This document shows, piece by piece, positions 41,916 to 50,759 of a stretch of DNA of 64,000 nucleotides; positions within the stretch are counted from its first letter, which is position 1; every line of letters starts with the position of its first letter. Both the position numbers and the translations under genes were made by a program. The DNA is from JAIBJN01 sp963802795 (GTDB taxonomy: Bacteria > Actinomycetota > Thermoleophilia > Gaiellales > Gaiellaceae): positions 310,001-374,000 of the forward strand of contig CAWDJV010000003.1 in assembly GCA_963802795.1 (NCBI GenBank), given 5' to 3'. The notes under the pieces are model-generated. The model saw only the letters and a list, made by a program, of their open reading frames with translations, made no database searches and was not told the origin of the DNA.

Positions 41916-44532
41916 TCAGCGCGTGATCGTGAAGGTCGCCTCGGCCGTCGACGGCCGCGCACCGTCGTCCCCGTCCACGGGATAGGCCCTGAGGCGCAGC
42001 ACGTACTCTCCCTCGCGGAGGACGCGGCCGGTGGGACTCCTTCCCGTGAGACCGAATGCGTAGCGGCCCGGGAGGACGTCGCGTAGCCGCGCCAGGACGC
42101 CCAGCCGTCGCCCCTTGGCGGTCCAGAGCTCGAGCTCGAGGACGCCGACGGGCTCGATCGCCTCGCCGTCGGGGACGCGGTCGACCCGCCCTGCGCGGAA
42201 AGCGAGGACGGCCGGCGCGGCGTCGGAGGGCGCGAACTCGCGGTGGGAAATCCTGACGTCGCCGACGAGCGGCGCCAGGCCTGCTTCCCGCTCGGAGACG
42301 GCCCACGGCACTCTGACCTCCTGGGCGCCCTCGGCGAAGACGACGAGGACGCCGCCCGCCTCGGCGGGGGTCTCCCCGACGGCAGCCGCGCCCACCGCGA
42401 TGTCGGCAGAGGCGCCGGGCTCGAGGACGACCCTGGCCGGATCGGCCGAGAAGTCGAGCTGCGGAGCGTCGGGATCGTCGGACTGGAGCCCGAAACCGAC
42501 AGTGAGCCGGCGCTCCGAGACGTTGCGGACGGTCAGCGCGCGAGTCGCGGCCCATTGCGGCCCGTCGGCCCGCCCGAAGGCCAGCGTGGCGGGCTCCACC
42601 GCGAGCTCGGCGCCCGCGGCGTGAACGGGATCGACGAGGCCGCCACCCTGGGAGGTAACGGGCAGCGGCCCTTCCTCCCGGCGAAGCCTGCCGCCGCTCC
42701 CGACGAGCGCGCTCTTCAGCTCGAGCGCCGAAAGGTCGGGCCTCGCCTGGGCGACGAGTGCGGCCGCGCCCGCCGCGACTGCGGCCGCCGCGCTCGAGCC
42801 GGTGATCGTCGCGTAGGCCTCTCCGCCCGCGTCGGAGGTGGCGAGACCGACGCCCGGAGCGATCAGGTCCGGCTTCACGCGCCCGTCGAAGGCGACGCCC
42901 CCCGAGGAGAAGGGTGCGAGATCCATGAGGCCCGCGTTCGGCAGCGCCCCTCCGACCGCAAGGTCGACGACGGTCGCTTCTCCCTCGCCGGAAGCCTCCA
43001 GCGCTTCTTCGCCGGCCTCGCGCGGGAGCGCGAGCACCGGGACGAGGATCTTCTCGTCGAGGTCGAGCGCGCCCGCCGGCAGCATCGACCCGTAGACGAG
43101 CACGGCGGTCGCGCCGGCTTCGGCGGCATTCCGAACACGCAGGGTAAGGGACCCGCCCTCGGCGTCCACGAGCGCCGCCTTGCCGGCGACGAGGCTCGTT
43201 CCGTCGGCGGCGAAGAAGTCGCCGAGCAGATCGCCCGTTGCCGGAACGCCGGCCAGCCGTGCCGGCTCCGCCAGGGTGGGGCCCGCGACGGGCGCGACCT
43301 GGAGCCGGAGCGCGGAACGCAGTCCTTCGGCGCCGAGCACGCGGACGGGCTCCTCGAACACGGTCTCGGAGCCCGCGGTCAGCTCGGCTTGCACCTGTTG
43401 CACCTCGCGGCGCGAGTCGAGCGCTCCGACCGCGAGCGCCTCCGATGCGGCGGCCGGCGCGGCCACGCTGCCGAAGCCCGGCCCGGGGCGGCCGTCGTTC
43501 CCGACCGGCGCGACCACGAGCGTCCCCAGGCGCGACGCGCCTGCGACCGCCCGCGTCTCCGGGCTGTCCGCGAACGCGGCATACGGCTCGACGCCGCCGA
43601 CGAGCGCGACGGGAACAGCGTCCTCGACGTCGCCGTCGCCGTCCGGATCGACAGCGCGCTCGAGCCCGGCGAGGAGCTGGTCGCCGCGGCCCATCACGGC
43701 CGAGCCCCCGTCGGACGTCCGCTGCCAGCCCATGATGCGGATCGGCAGCACCCATGCGTCCGGCGCGACGCCCTGGATGCCCGCCGGCCCGCCGCGGCCG
43801 ATCAGCACGCCTGCCAGGCGCGTCCCGTGAGTCTCGAGGACGCCCGGCTCGTCCGGCTTGGCCCCGGGCTCGACGTCGCGATCCCGGCCGACGATGTCGA
43901 ACCCTCGCATGACATGACCGCCGAGGAACGGATGCTCGCGGTCGATCCCGGTGTCGAGCAGCGCCACGGTGACGCCGTCCCCGCTGTATCCGGGCAGCGA
44001 GACCTCCGCACGGCGGCCCTGTCCCGGGCCGAACTCGCGCCCGGCGAGGGTCTCCGGGACGGAAGCCGTCGCGGGGTAGACGGCGCGCACCGGGTAGACG
44101 CCCACCACGCCCTGGGCGCGCTCGAGCTCGGCGACGGCGCGCGCGCTCGCGAGCGTGGAGAACCCGTTGAAGGTCCGCGTGAAGATTCGGTCTCGGACGA
44201 CGCGGACGCCGCGCTCGCGCAGGCCTGCGAGGAGCATCCGCTGCGCCCCTTCCGCTTCCGCCGCCCACGCCCGCTGCTTCCTCGCCGAGGATCGCCCTCG
44301 GTGACGCCATCCGATCCGCGAGCGACGGGGCGGCGAGAACGACGAGCACTCGCTGCCGTTCCTCCGCCGCGGGCGTGGGCCGATCGGCGAAGACCGCCTG
44401 CCAGGCCCGAGCGGCCGTGCGCGCGAGCGAGTCGCCGGCTCCGTGCACCGAGCCGACCATCGCGAGGGAGGCGGCGACGACCGCAAGGGCTGCCAGCGTC
44501 GTGGACCGCGGTAGATCAGGCCGCTGTGGCAT
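41916..44532 (-). CDS. secreted subtilisin-like S8 protease with PA insert, with a +1 frameshift
   Basis: Start near ATG 44532 (44538 also possible), inside the end of tsaD. Signal STTLAALAVVAASLAMVGS, then a propeptide-like region. An extra base in GGG at 44270-44272 shifts the frame; the continuation has FNGFSTLAS and the catalytic triad: Asp in VALLDTGIDREHPF, His in LETHGTRLAGVLIG, Ser in ATITGSSAAAAVAAGAAAL. A protease-associated insert reads GATAVLVYGSMLPAGALDL. C-terminal beta-rich Fn3-like domain. Joined, about 870 residues. GSS replaces the usual GTS at the nucleophile. Confidence 0.88.
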
Positions 44533-45481
44533 GCGCATCCAGGGCAAGATACTGAGGAAACGGGAGCGGCGCGACATACCTTGCGGCCGAGGCGATCATT
44601 GCGGCATTGTCGGTGCAGAGCGCGAGCGGGGCGAGCACCGCATCCGAGAGCGCGGCTCGGAGCTCGGAGTTCGCCGCGACCCCTCCCACGACGGCCACGG
44701 TTTCGGCTCCCAGCGCGTCGGCCGCCGCCTCGGCCCGCTCGACCAGCGCGCGGACGATCGCCCGCTGGTACGAGGCGGCGAGATCGGCGCGACGGCGCTC
44801 GAGCTCGTCCGCTCCGAGCTCACGGACGGCGTAGAGGAGCGCTGTCTTGAGGCCCGAGAAGGAGAAGTCGAATCCCGGAACGCGTGCGACGGGGAACCCG
44901 TACGCCTCCGGGTCGCCCTCGCGGGCGATCCGGTCGAGCGCCGAGCCGCCCGGGTAGCCGAGGCCGAGAAGGCGCGCGCCCTTGTCGAATGCCTCGCCGG
45001 CCGCGTCGTCGAGCGTGGTGCCGACGACTCGGTAGCCGGAGCGGTCCTGCACGTCGAGCAGGAGCGTGTGCCCGCCGCTGGCCAGCAGGCACAGGAACGG
45101 CGGCTCCAGCGGATCGGGCTCGAGGTAGAGGGAGGCAACGTGGCCGTGGAGGTGGTCGACCGGAACGAGCGGCAGTCGCCGCGACCAGGCGAGCGCCTTG
45201 GCGGCCGAGAGGCCGACGAGCAGAGCGCCGATCAGGCCCGGCCCGCGGGTGACGGCAATCGTGTCGACGTCGTCGAGCGGCCGCTCGGCCTCGCGCAGCG
45301 CCTCGGAGAGGACCGGGCCTACGAGCTCGAGGTGGCGGCGCGATGCGACCTCCGGGACTACGCCCCCGTAGCGTGCATGCAGCTCAGCCTGGGACGCGAC
45401 CACGTTGGCGTCCACCCGGCCCTCCCCTGTGACGAGGGCAACCGCGGTCTCGTCACAGGAGGTCTCGATCCCGAGAATCAC
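44516..45481 (-). CDS. tsaD: tRNA N6-adenosine threonylcarbamoyltransferase TsaD
   Basis: 321 residues. t6A synthesis at ANN-reading tRNAs. Family motif LGIETSCDETAVAL, HARYGGVVPEVASRRHLE, VDHLHGHVASLY (HxxxH iron site), LLASGGHTLLL, GEAFDKGARLLGLGYPGG, FSFSGLKTALL and VVGGVAANSELR. Third of tsaE-tsaB-rimI-tsaD order on this strand; overlaps rimI by 4 bases and the S8 protease by 17 bases. Confidence 0.97.
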   Translation of the reverse strand: MILGIETSCDETAVALVTGEGRVDANVVASQAELHARYGGVVPEVASRRHLELVGPVLSEALREAERPLDDVDTIAVTRGPGLIGALLVGLSAAKALAWSRRLPLVPVDHLHGHVASLYLEPDPLEPPFLCLLASGGHTLLLDVQDRSGYRVVGTTLDDAAGEAFDKGARLLGLGYPGGSALDRIAREGDPEAYGFPVARVPGFDFSFSGLKTALLYAVRELGADELERRRADLAASYQRAIVRALVERAEAAADALGAETVAVVGGVAANSELRAALSDAVLAPLALCTDNAAMIASAARYVAPLPFPQYLALDAHATAA

Positions 45482-45972
45482 CCGGACGCGCCCTCCGGAG
45501 CCGCCTCCCTAACGGGATCCCTCCACATGATCAACGCGTCCTCTCGATTGTCCGTGTAGTAGCCGCGGCGCATGCCGCTCGTCTCGAACCCGAACCGCTC
45601 GTAGAGGGCGATCGCGGCCTTGTTCGTGACGCGCACCTCGAGCGTGTAGCCGCGGCGGCCGTCGCCGGCGGTGAGCTCGAAGAGGGCGTCGAGCAGGCGG
45701 CTGGCGACTCCGAGCCGCCGGACGCCCAGATCGACCGCGATGTTCATGATGTGCCAGGCGTCGACGTAGCGCGAGACGATCAGGTAGCCGACCAGTCTCT
45801 CGGTCTCGTCGAAGGCGCCCACGCAGATGGACGACGGCTTGGCGAGCTCGCCCGCGAACATCGAGCGCGACCAGGGAGTCGGGTACACCCGCTGCTCGAG
45901 GCGCTCGATGTCGGAGAGGTCGCCGAGCGTCAGGCGGCGGATGTCGACGCGGACGCGCGGGACGTCGATCAT
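45478..45972 (-). CDS. rimI: ribosomal-protein-alanine N-acetyltransferase RimI
   Basis: 164 residues from ATG 45972. GNAT fold: RRLTLGDLSDIERLEQRVYPTPWS, LIVSRYVDAWHIMNIAV, then the acetyl-CoA motif RRLGVASRLLDALFELTA (R/Q-x-x-G-x-G/A), LEVRVTNKAAIALYERFGF and the C-terminal YYTDNREDALIMWRD. Sits between tsaB and tsaD, the classic association, with 4-base overlaps. Confidence 0.93.
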   Translation of the reverse strand: MIDVPRVRVDIRRLTLGDLSDIERLEQRVYPTPWSRSMFAGELAKPSSICVGAFDETERLVGYLIVSRYVDAWHIMNIAVDLGVRRLGVASRLLDALFELTAGDGRRGYTLEVRVTNKAAIALYERFGFETSGMRRGYYTDNREDALIMWRDPVREAAPEGASG

Positions 45973-46571
45973 CGAGCGATCGCCCTCTCGGCATCCGGAA
46001 GACGAAGGTAGATCGGCTCGGCGGCCTCCGCCGCTCCGAAATCGGTCGCGAGCCGGGCGTGGTGTCGCGCCCACGGGACGTGCTCCTCGGCCTCGTCGGG
46101 CGGCACGACCCCCCGGGAAGCCTCGATCGTCTCGCGGTAGCGGACGGCGCCGTCTCCGACGTACGTGCGGCCGGGCTCGATCCTGAGAGCGCCTGCCGGG
46201 AGGCAGCACGGCTCGCCGGCGTCGTCCCAGGTGAAGAGCTCACTCCGCTTCCCGTCGATCACCGGGACGGCGCCCGGGGCTCCCGCCGCGAGCGCGGCGA
46301 GCGTGGAGACACCGGCCACCGGAACACCGAGCGAGAACGCGAGCGTGCGAGCCGTGATGAGACCCATCCGGAGGCCCGTGTAGCTGCCGGGCCCGGTGCC
46401 GACGGCGATCCCGTCCACGTCCTCCGCGCGCAGGCCCGCCGCACCGAGGAGCTCCTCGAGGTCCTCGAGCAGGCGTACGGCTCTGGTAGCGCGCTCGCCG
46501 AGCACGTCGCCGTCACGGACGAGCGCGACGGTCGCGACGTCCGTGGCAGTGTCAAACGCGAGGATCAGCAC
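45969..46571 (-). CDS. tsaB: tRNA threonylcarbamoyladenosine complex dimerization subunit TsaB
   Basis: 200 residues from GTG 46571. ASKHA fold: LILAFDTATDVATVALV at the start and GIAVGTGPGSYTGLRMGLITARTLAFSLG, the TsaB signature. Forms the TsaBDE complex with its neighbours. The C-terminal part overlaps rimI (ATGA); the 5' end overlaps tsaE by 20 bases. Confidence 0.94.
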   Translation of the reverse strand: MLILAFDTATDVATVALVRDGDVLGERATRAVRLLEDLEELLGAAGLRAEDVDGIAVGTGPGSYTGLRMGLITARTLAFSLGVPVAGVSTLAALAAGAPGAVPVIDGKRSELFTWDDAGEPCCLPAGALRIEPGRTYVGDGAVRYRETIEASRGVVPPDEAEEHVPWARHHARLATDFGAAEAAEPIYLRLPDAERAIAR

Positions 46572-47013
46572 TCGTAGATAGGCGGATTTCCAGGGCTTTT
46601 TCGGAGCTCTCGAGAGAAACCAGTCTATGCCCGTCCCCGAGGTGCCGCAACCGCACCCGGACGCGCGCCGGCGGGAGGGCGCCGACGCCCGCCTCGGGCC
46701 ACTCGACGAAGACGACCGCGTCGTCGAAATACGCCTCCAGGTCTCCCCATTCCGCATGAGAGAGCCCGTCAAACCGGTAGAGGTCGAGGTGGGAGACGTC
46801 CGGGTCGCCGGCGTAGCGGTGCCCGACCGTGTAGCTCGGGCTGGTCACCGGCCGGTCGATCCCGAGCGCACGACAGGCGCCGCGAACGAACGTGGTCTTC
46901 CCGGTCCCGAGCTCGCCGGACACGGCGACGACGTCGCCGGACCGAAGCTCACGGGCGACCGCAGCGCCGATGCGCTCGGTCTCCTGCGGAGAGGGCGACT
47001 CGAGCTCGACCAC
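46552..47013 (-). CDS. tsaE: tRNA threonylcarbamoyladenosine complex ATPase TsaE
   Basis: 153 residues from GTG 47013. Walker A VAVSGELGTGKTTFVRG, TSPSYTVGHRYAG, HLDLYRFDG and VFVEWPE make the TsaE pattern. First gene of the tsa operon; TAGGCT lies 6 bases before the start, a leaderless promoter. Confidence 0.95.
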   Translation of the reverse strand: MVELESPSPQETERIGAAVARELRSGDVVAVSGELGTGKTTFVRGACRALGIDRPVTSPSYTVGHRYAGDPDVSHLDLYRFDGLSHAEWGDLEAYFDDAVVFVEWPEAGVGALPPARVRVRLRHLGDGHRLVSLESSEKALEIRLSTSADPRV

Positions 47014-47019
47014 GTTTCT

Positions 47020-47025
47020 AGCCTA
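47020..47025 (-). promoter_or_regulatory. TAGGCT -10 element, leaderless
   Basis: Minus-strand TAGGCT, 6 bases before GTG 47013 of tsaE; likely promoter of the tsaE-tsaB-rimI-tsaD operon. Confidence 0.55.
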
Positions 47026-47032
47026 GCGACGG

Positions 47033-47719
47033 CTAGAAGAGGCCGAGCTGTTCCTGCGGCGGAGCGGCGGGCGGCGGCGTCGGGAAGGGAATCACCCGGG
47101 CCTCGGGAACCGCCGCGACGGCCTCGCCGGCACCCGCAAGCAGCGCCGGGATGCGACTGAAGTCCTCCTCGAGCGTCTTCAGCATCGCAGGCGTGTAGAG
47201 AGCCGCCGCCGGGTGGTAGATCGGGTAGAGCGTCACGCGGCGGCCCCCGACGAGCGCTTCCTGAGGCTGCCCGTGCACTCGGGTGATCCCCGTCGGCTTC
47301 CCCGAAAGGAGCTTCGTGGCGAAGTTCCCCAGGGTGGCCACCAGCTTCGGCTGGATCAGCTCCAGTTGCCGGAAGAGGTGAGGCTCGCAGGACTCGATCT
47401 CGTCGGGCATCGGGTCGCGATTCCCGGGTGGCCTGCACTTGAGCGTGTTCGCGATGTACACGTCCTTCCTGGTCAGGCCGATCCCTTCCAGGAGCCGATC
47501 GAGGAGCTTCCCGGCCGAGCCGACGAACGGGTAGCCCTGCTTGTCCTCGTGGAAGCCCGGCGCCTCGCCCACGAACATGAGGTCGGCGTCCGGGTTGCCG
47601 ACTCCGTAGACGACCTGCGTCCGGCCCTGAGCGAGCCGGCAGCGCGTGCACGATGCGGTCTCGGCGCCGTGCGCCTCGAGCGCCTGTCGGCGGCTCAGGA
47701 CGTCAGGATCCGCAGCCAC
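47033..47719 (-). CDS. udg: type-4 uracil-DNA glycosylase (Fe-S)
   Basis: 228 residues. Removes uracil from DNA. Iron-sulfur cysteines in TASCTRCRLAQGR and later NTLKCRPPGNRDPMPDEIESCEPHL; catalytic motif MFVGEAPGFHEDKQGYPFVGSAG; motif IPIYHPAA (YPIYHPAAAL). A proline-rich C-terminal tail ends QEQLGLF, which resembles a clamp-binding (QxxLxLF) motif. Overlaps fmdB by 17 bases. Confidence 0.94.
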   Translation of the reverse strand: MAADPDVLSRRQALEAHGAETASCTRCRLAQGRTQVVYGVGNPDADLMFVGEAPGFHEDKQGYPFVGSAGKLLDRLLEGIGLTRKDVYIANTLKCRPPGNRDPMPDEIESCEPHLFRQLELIQPKLVATLGNFATKLLSGKPTGITRVHGQPQEALVGGRRVTLYPIYHPAAALYTPAMLKTLEEDFSRIPALLAGAGEAVAAVPEARVIPFPTPPPAAPPQEQLGLF

Positions 47720-47924
47720 AGCTCCCGCCGCAACAACCGCCTCCGGACACCGGTCCGCCGAAGCTCGGCTGCTCGGCGGTGCCGCCGTGAGTCGCGAACA
47801 CTGAAAGCTGGCGGGCGACCTTCGAGGCGCCGCAGTCCGGGCAGGGCGGGTCGGCCGCGCTCACCCCGACAAGCTCCTCGAAGTGCGACTCGCACTTCAT
47901 GCACACGAACTCGTAGATCGGCAT
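47703..47924 (-). CDS. FmdB-family zinc ribbon protein
   Basis: 73 residues from ATG 47924. MPIYEFVCMKCESHFEELV and PPCPDCGASKVARQLS form the CxxC...CxxC zinc ribbon of FmdB/CxxC_CXXC_SSSS regulators; the tail is Gly/Cys-rich (GGGCCGGSCGCGS), which may bind extra metal. TACACT, 9 bases upstream, fits a near-leaderless start. Confidence 0.9.
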   Translation of the reverse strand: MPIYEFVCMKCESHFEELVGVSAADPPCPDCGASKVARQLSVFATHGGTAEQPSFGGPVSGGGCCGGSCGCGS

Positions 47925-47973
47925 CGCCGAGGGAGTGTAGGCAGGTCCCCGGACGCACTGCAAATCTGTGCGG

Positions 47974-48340
47974 ATGGACCGCGCTGTGATCCTCTTCGAC
48001 TCCGACTGCGGCTTCTGCCGGCGGTCGCTGGAGCGGATCCTGGCCTGGGACCGGCGGGGGCGCCTGCGCCCGGTCGCGCTCCAGGATCCCGAGGCAGACG
48101 AGCTGCTCGCAGGGATCGATCGCGAGCGGAGGATGCGGCTCCTGGCACCTCGTGACGGCGGACGGGCGCGTCTACTCGGCCGGCGCCGCGTTCCCGCCCC
48201 TCCTCCGGCTTCTGCCGGGCGGCCGCCCCCTCGCGGCGCTGGCGGCGGCGCTTCCGGGGGTCACGGAGCGTGGCTACCGGTGGGTGGCTCGGAACAGAGG
48301 CAGGTTGGCTAGATCAGGCAGCTGGCGCGGCCGCGCTTGA
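47974..48340 (+). CDS. DCC-family thiol-disulfide oxidoreductase, with a +1 frameshift
   Basis: ATG 47974 (GTG 47968 in frame): AVILFDSDCGFCRRSLERILAWDRRG has the DxDCGFC redox motif of DCC proteins (DUF393). Near 48137 an extra base (probably the second G of CGG) shifts the frame to TADGRVYSAGAAFPPLLRLLPGG, ending YRWVARNRGRLA, the family C-terminus. Joined, about 121 residues, normal length. The end overlaps convergent msrA. Confidence 0.8.
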
Positions 48341-48776
48341 CCAGGTACTGCTGGTGGTAGTCCTCGGCGCGCCAGAACTCCGACGCCGGCTCGACCTCCG
48401 TGACGACCGGACGGTCGTAGCGCGTCTGGACGCGGGCCTTCGAGGCGAGCGCCTGCTCCTGCTGCTCGGGCGAGTGGAAGAAGATCGCCGAGCGGTACTG
48501 GCGCCCGACGTCAGGCCCCTGGCGGTCGAGCTGCGTCGGGTCGTGCGCAGACCAGAACGTGTCGAGCAGCTGCTCGTAGGAGACCTCGGAGGGGTCGAAC
48601 TCGACCTCGACGACCTCGGCGTGGCCGGTGTGGTCGGTGCAGACCTGCTCGTAGGTCGGGTTCGGGACGGTGCCGCCCATGTAGCCGACCGCCGCGTCCG
48701 TCACGCCGGGAACGTTGCGGAAGTCGACCTCGACTCCCCAGAAGCAGCCGGCCCCGAACGTCGCCTTCTCCGTCAT
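48309..48776 (-). CDS. msrA: peptide-methionine (S)-S-oxide reductase MsrA
   Basis: 155 residues. ATFGAGCFWGVEVDFRNVPGV has the catalytic GCFWG cysteine; VGYMGGTVPNPTYEQVCTDHTGHAEVV, SAHDPTQLDRQGPDVGRQYRSAIF are family motifs. The C-terminal ASCLI supplies a resolving Cys. Overlaps msrB by 4 bases. Confidence 0.96.
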   Translation of the reverse strand: MTEKATFGAGCFWGVEVDFRNVPGVTDAAVGYMGGTVPNPTYEQVCTDHTGHAEVVEVEFDPSEVSYEQLLDTFWSAHDPTQLDRQGPDVGRQYRSAIFFHSPEQQEQALASKARVQTRYDRPVVTEVEPASEFWRAEDYHQQYLVKRGRASCLI

Positions 48777-49186
48777 TCCTCAGAGTCTCCTTCCTCGCGC
48801 TCCAGGTCGAGCGCGGCCGAGTTGATGCAGTAGCGAAGCCCGGTCGGATCGGGCCCGTCCTCGAAGACGTGGCCGAGGTGCCCGCCGCAGGCGGCGCAGT
48901 GCACCTCCGTGCGGGGCAGGACGAGGCTCCAGTCGCGCTCGGTCTCGACGGCCTCGTCGCCCGCCGGAGCGTAGAAGCTCGGCCAGCCCGAGCCCGAGTC
49001 GTACTTCGTCTCCGAAGCGAAGAGCTCCGCGCCGCAGCCGGCGCAGCGGTAGATGCCGGCATCCTTGGCCTCGTTGTACTCGCCCGTGAAGGCCCGCTCG
49101 GTGCCGTGCTCGCGCAACACGCGGTACTGCTCCGGCGTCAGCTCGGCGCGCCACTCCTGCTCGCTCTTCTCGATCTTCTCCGCCAT
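48773..49186 (-). CDS. msrB: peptide-methionine (R)-S-oxide reductase MsrB
   Basis: 137 residues from ATG 49186. Zinc cysteines in YRCAGCGAELF and VHCAACGGHLGHVF, and the catalytic Cys in GLRYCINSAAL; SGSGWPSFYAP is the substrate motif. Upstream partner of msrA in a two-gene unit, overlap ATGA. Confidence 0.96.
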   Translation of the reverse strand: MAEKIEKSEQEWRAELTPEQYRVLREHGTERAFTGEYNEAKDAGIYRCAGCGAELFASETKYDSGSGWPSFYAPAGDEAVETERDWSLVLPRTEVHCAACGGHLGHVFEDGPDPTGLRYCINSAALDLEREEGDSEE

Positions 49187-49256
49187 CGCCCTTAACGCTA
49201 CCGGTGGGTGGGTAGACTGGGCGTGCCCGGTATCCCAGACGGAACTGGAGCCCGAG

Positions 49257-49949
49257 ATGGAATTCACGTCAGCCTGCGTGGTCGGCGCCGGACGCGTCGG
49301 CTCCGCCGTCGCCGCCCGCCTCGCGGACAGCATCTCCGTGCGCCTGACCGGCCGCAAGCTCGAGCTCGGCGACCCCGACCTGGTCGTCCTGTGCGTGCCC
49401 GACCGCGCGATTCCCGAGGTGGCCGCGGCCATCCCTCCGGGGCCGTGGGTCGCCCACACGAGCGGCGCGCGCACGCTCGACGCGCTCGACCCGCACGTGC
49501 GCCGGTTCGGCCTGCACCCGCTCCAGACCATCGTCTCCGGCCGCGGGCCCGAGCAGCTCGACGGCGCCTGGGCGGCGGTCAGCGGCGAGAACGACGAGGC
49601 GCTCGCGGCGGGATTCGCACTCGCCGGTCTGCTCGGCCTGCACCCCTTCGAGCTCGACGACGACGAGCATCCTCTCTACCACGCGGCGGCGGCCATCGCC
49701 TCGAGCTTTCTCGTCTCCATCCACTGGGCGGCTGCGGAGCTCTTCGAGGAGGCCGGGGCTCCGCCGCGCGCGCTGCTGCCGCTCATGCAGCGGACGATGG
49801 ACAACGACTTCGAGCTCACGGGGCCGCTGACCCGCGGGGACTGGGAGACGGTCGAGCGCCACCTCGCGGTGATCCGCGAGCGCCGGCCGGACCTCGAGCC
49901 GATGTACCGGGCACTGACCGAGATGACCGCGACGGTCGCCGCCCGGTGA
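49257..49949 (+). CDS. Rossmann-fold and DUF2520 domain protein
   Basis: 230 residues from ATG 49257 (GGAG upstream; TAGACT at 49213-49218). N-terminal CVVGAGRVGSAVAARLA dinucleotide site with VLCVPDRAIPEVAA, then a C-terminal helical domain with GLHPLQTIVSG and YHAAAAIASSF, typical DUF2520. A dehydrogenase-like fold; its coupling to panC (GTGA overlap) suggests a pantothenate-related reductase, which is an inference. Confidence 0.87.
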   Translation: MEFTSACVVGAGRVGSAVAARLADSISVRLTGRKLELGDPDLVVLCVPDRAIPEVAAAIPPGPWVAHTSGARTLDALDPHVRRFGLHPLQTIVSGRGPEQLDGAWAAVSGENDEALAAGFALAGLLGLHPFELDDDEHPLYHAAAAIASSFLVSIHWAAAELFEEAGAPPRALLPLMQRTMDNDFELTGPLTRGDWETVERHLAVIRERRPDLEPMYRALTEMTATVAAR

Positions 49950-50759
49950 ACACCGAAGGGACGATCGCCGGGCTCCGCGCGACGCTCGAGCCCCTGCGGG
50001 CCGGCTCCACGATCGGGCTCGTCCCCACGATGGGCGCGCTCCACTCGGGCCACGAGGCGCTCTTTCACCGCGCCCGCGCCGAGAACGACGTCGTCGTCGC
50101 CAGCATCTTCGTGAACCCGGCGCAGTTCGGCCCGGGCGAGGACTTCGAGCGCTACCCCCGCGACGGGGAGCGCGATGCGCGGCTGGCGGAGCAGTGGGGC
50201 GCCGACCACCTCTTCATCCCGTCCACCGACGAGATGTACCCGGAGGGCTTTCAAACCTGGGTGGACGTCGAGGACGTCGCCGGGGGCCTGGAGGGGGCGG
50301 CGCGGCCGGGGCACTTCCGCGGTGTCGCCACCGTCTGCCTCAAGCTCTTCCTGATCGTCCGGCCCGACCGCGCCTACTTCGGTCAGAAGGACGCTCAACA
50401 GGCGGCGCTCGTCGAGCGGATGTGCCGCGACCTCGCCCTCGAGCTCGAGATCCGTGTCGTCCCGACCGTGCGCGAGGGAGACGGGCTCGCCGCGAGCTCC
50501 CGAAACGCGTACCTCTCGGCGGAGGAGCGGGAGGCGGCCCGTGCGCTCCCGCGGGCGCTCGCCGCGGGCGCCGAAGCGCACCGCGAGGGCAAGGGACGCC
50601 GGCGAGGCCGCGCGCGCCGTCCTCGCGGCGGAGCCGCTCCTCGTCCCCGAGTATGCCGAGGTCGCGCGGCTCAACGGCCGTGTCTACCTCGTGGCAGCGG
50701 TCCGGGCAGGCCGGACGCGCCTCATCGACAACGTCGTCCTGGAAGGAGCGCTGGAGTGA
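49946..50759 (+). CDS. panC: pantoate--beta-alanine ligase PanC, with a +1 frameshift
   Basis: GTG 49946. GLVPTMGALHSGHEALFHRARAEN (HxGH signature), SIFVNPAQFGPGEDF, ARPGHFRGVATVCLKLF, DRAYFGQKDAQQAALV and GDGLAASSRNAYLS (KMSKS-like) are complete. At 50591-50595 one extra base, probably in GGG, shifts to EAARAVLAAEPLLVPEYAEV, ending RTRLIDNVVLEGALE. Joined, about 270 residues, normal for PanC. Likely a sequencing insertion; overlaps panB by 4 bases (GTGA). Confidence 0.91.
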
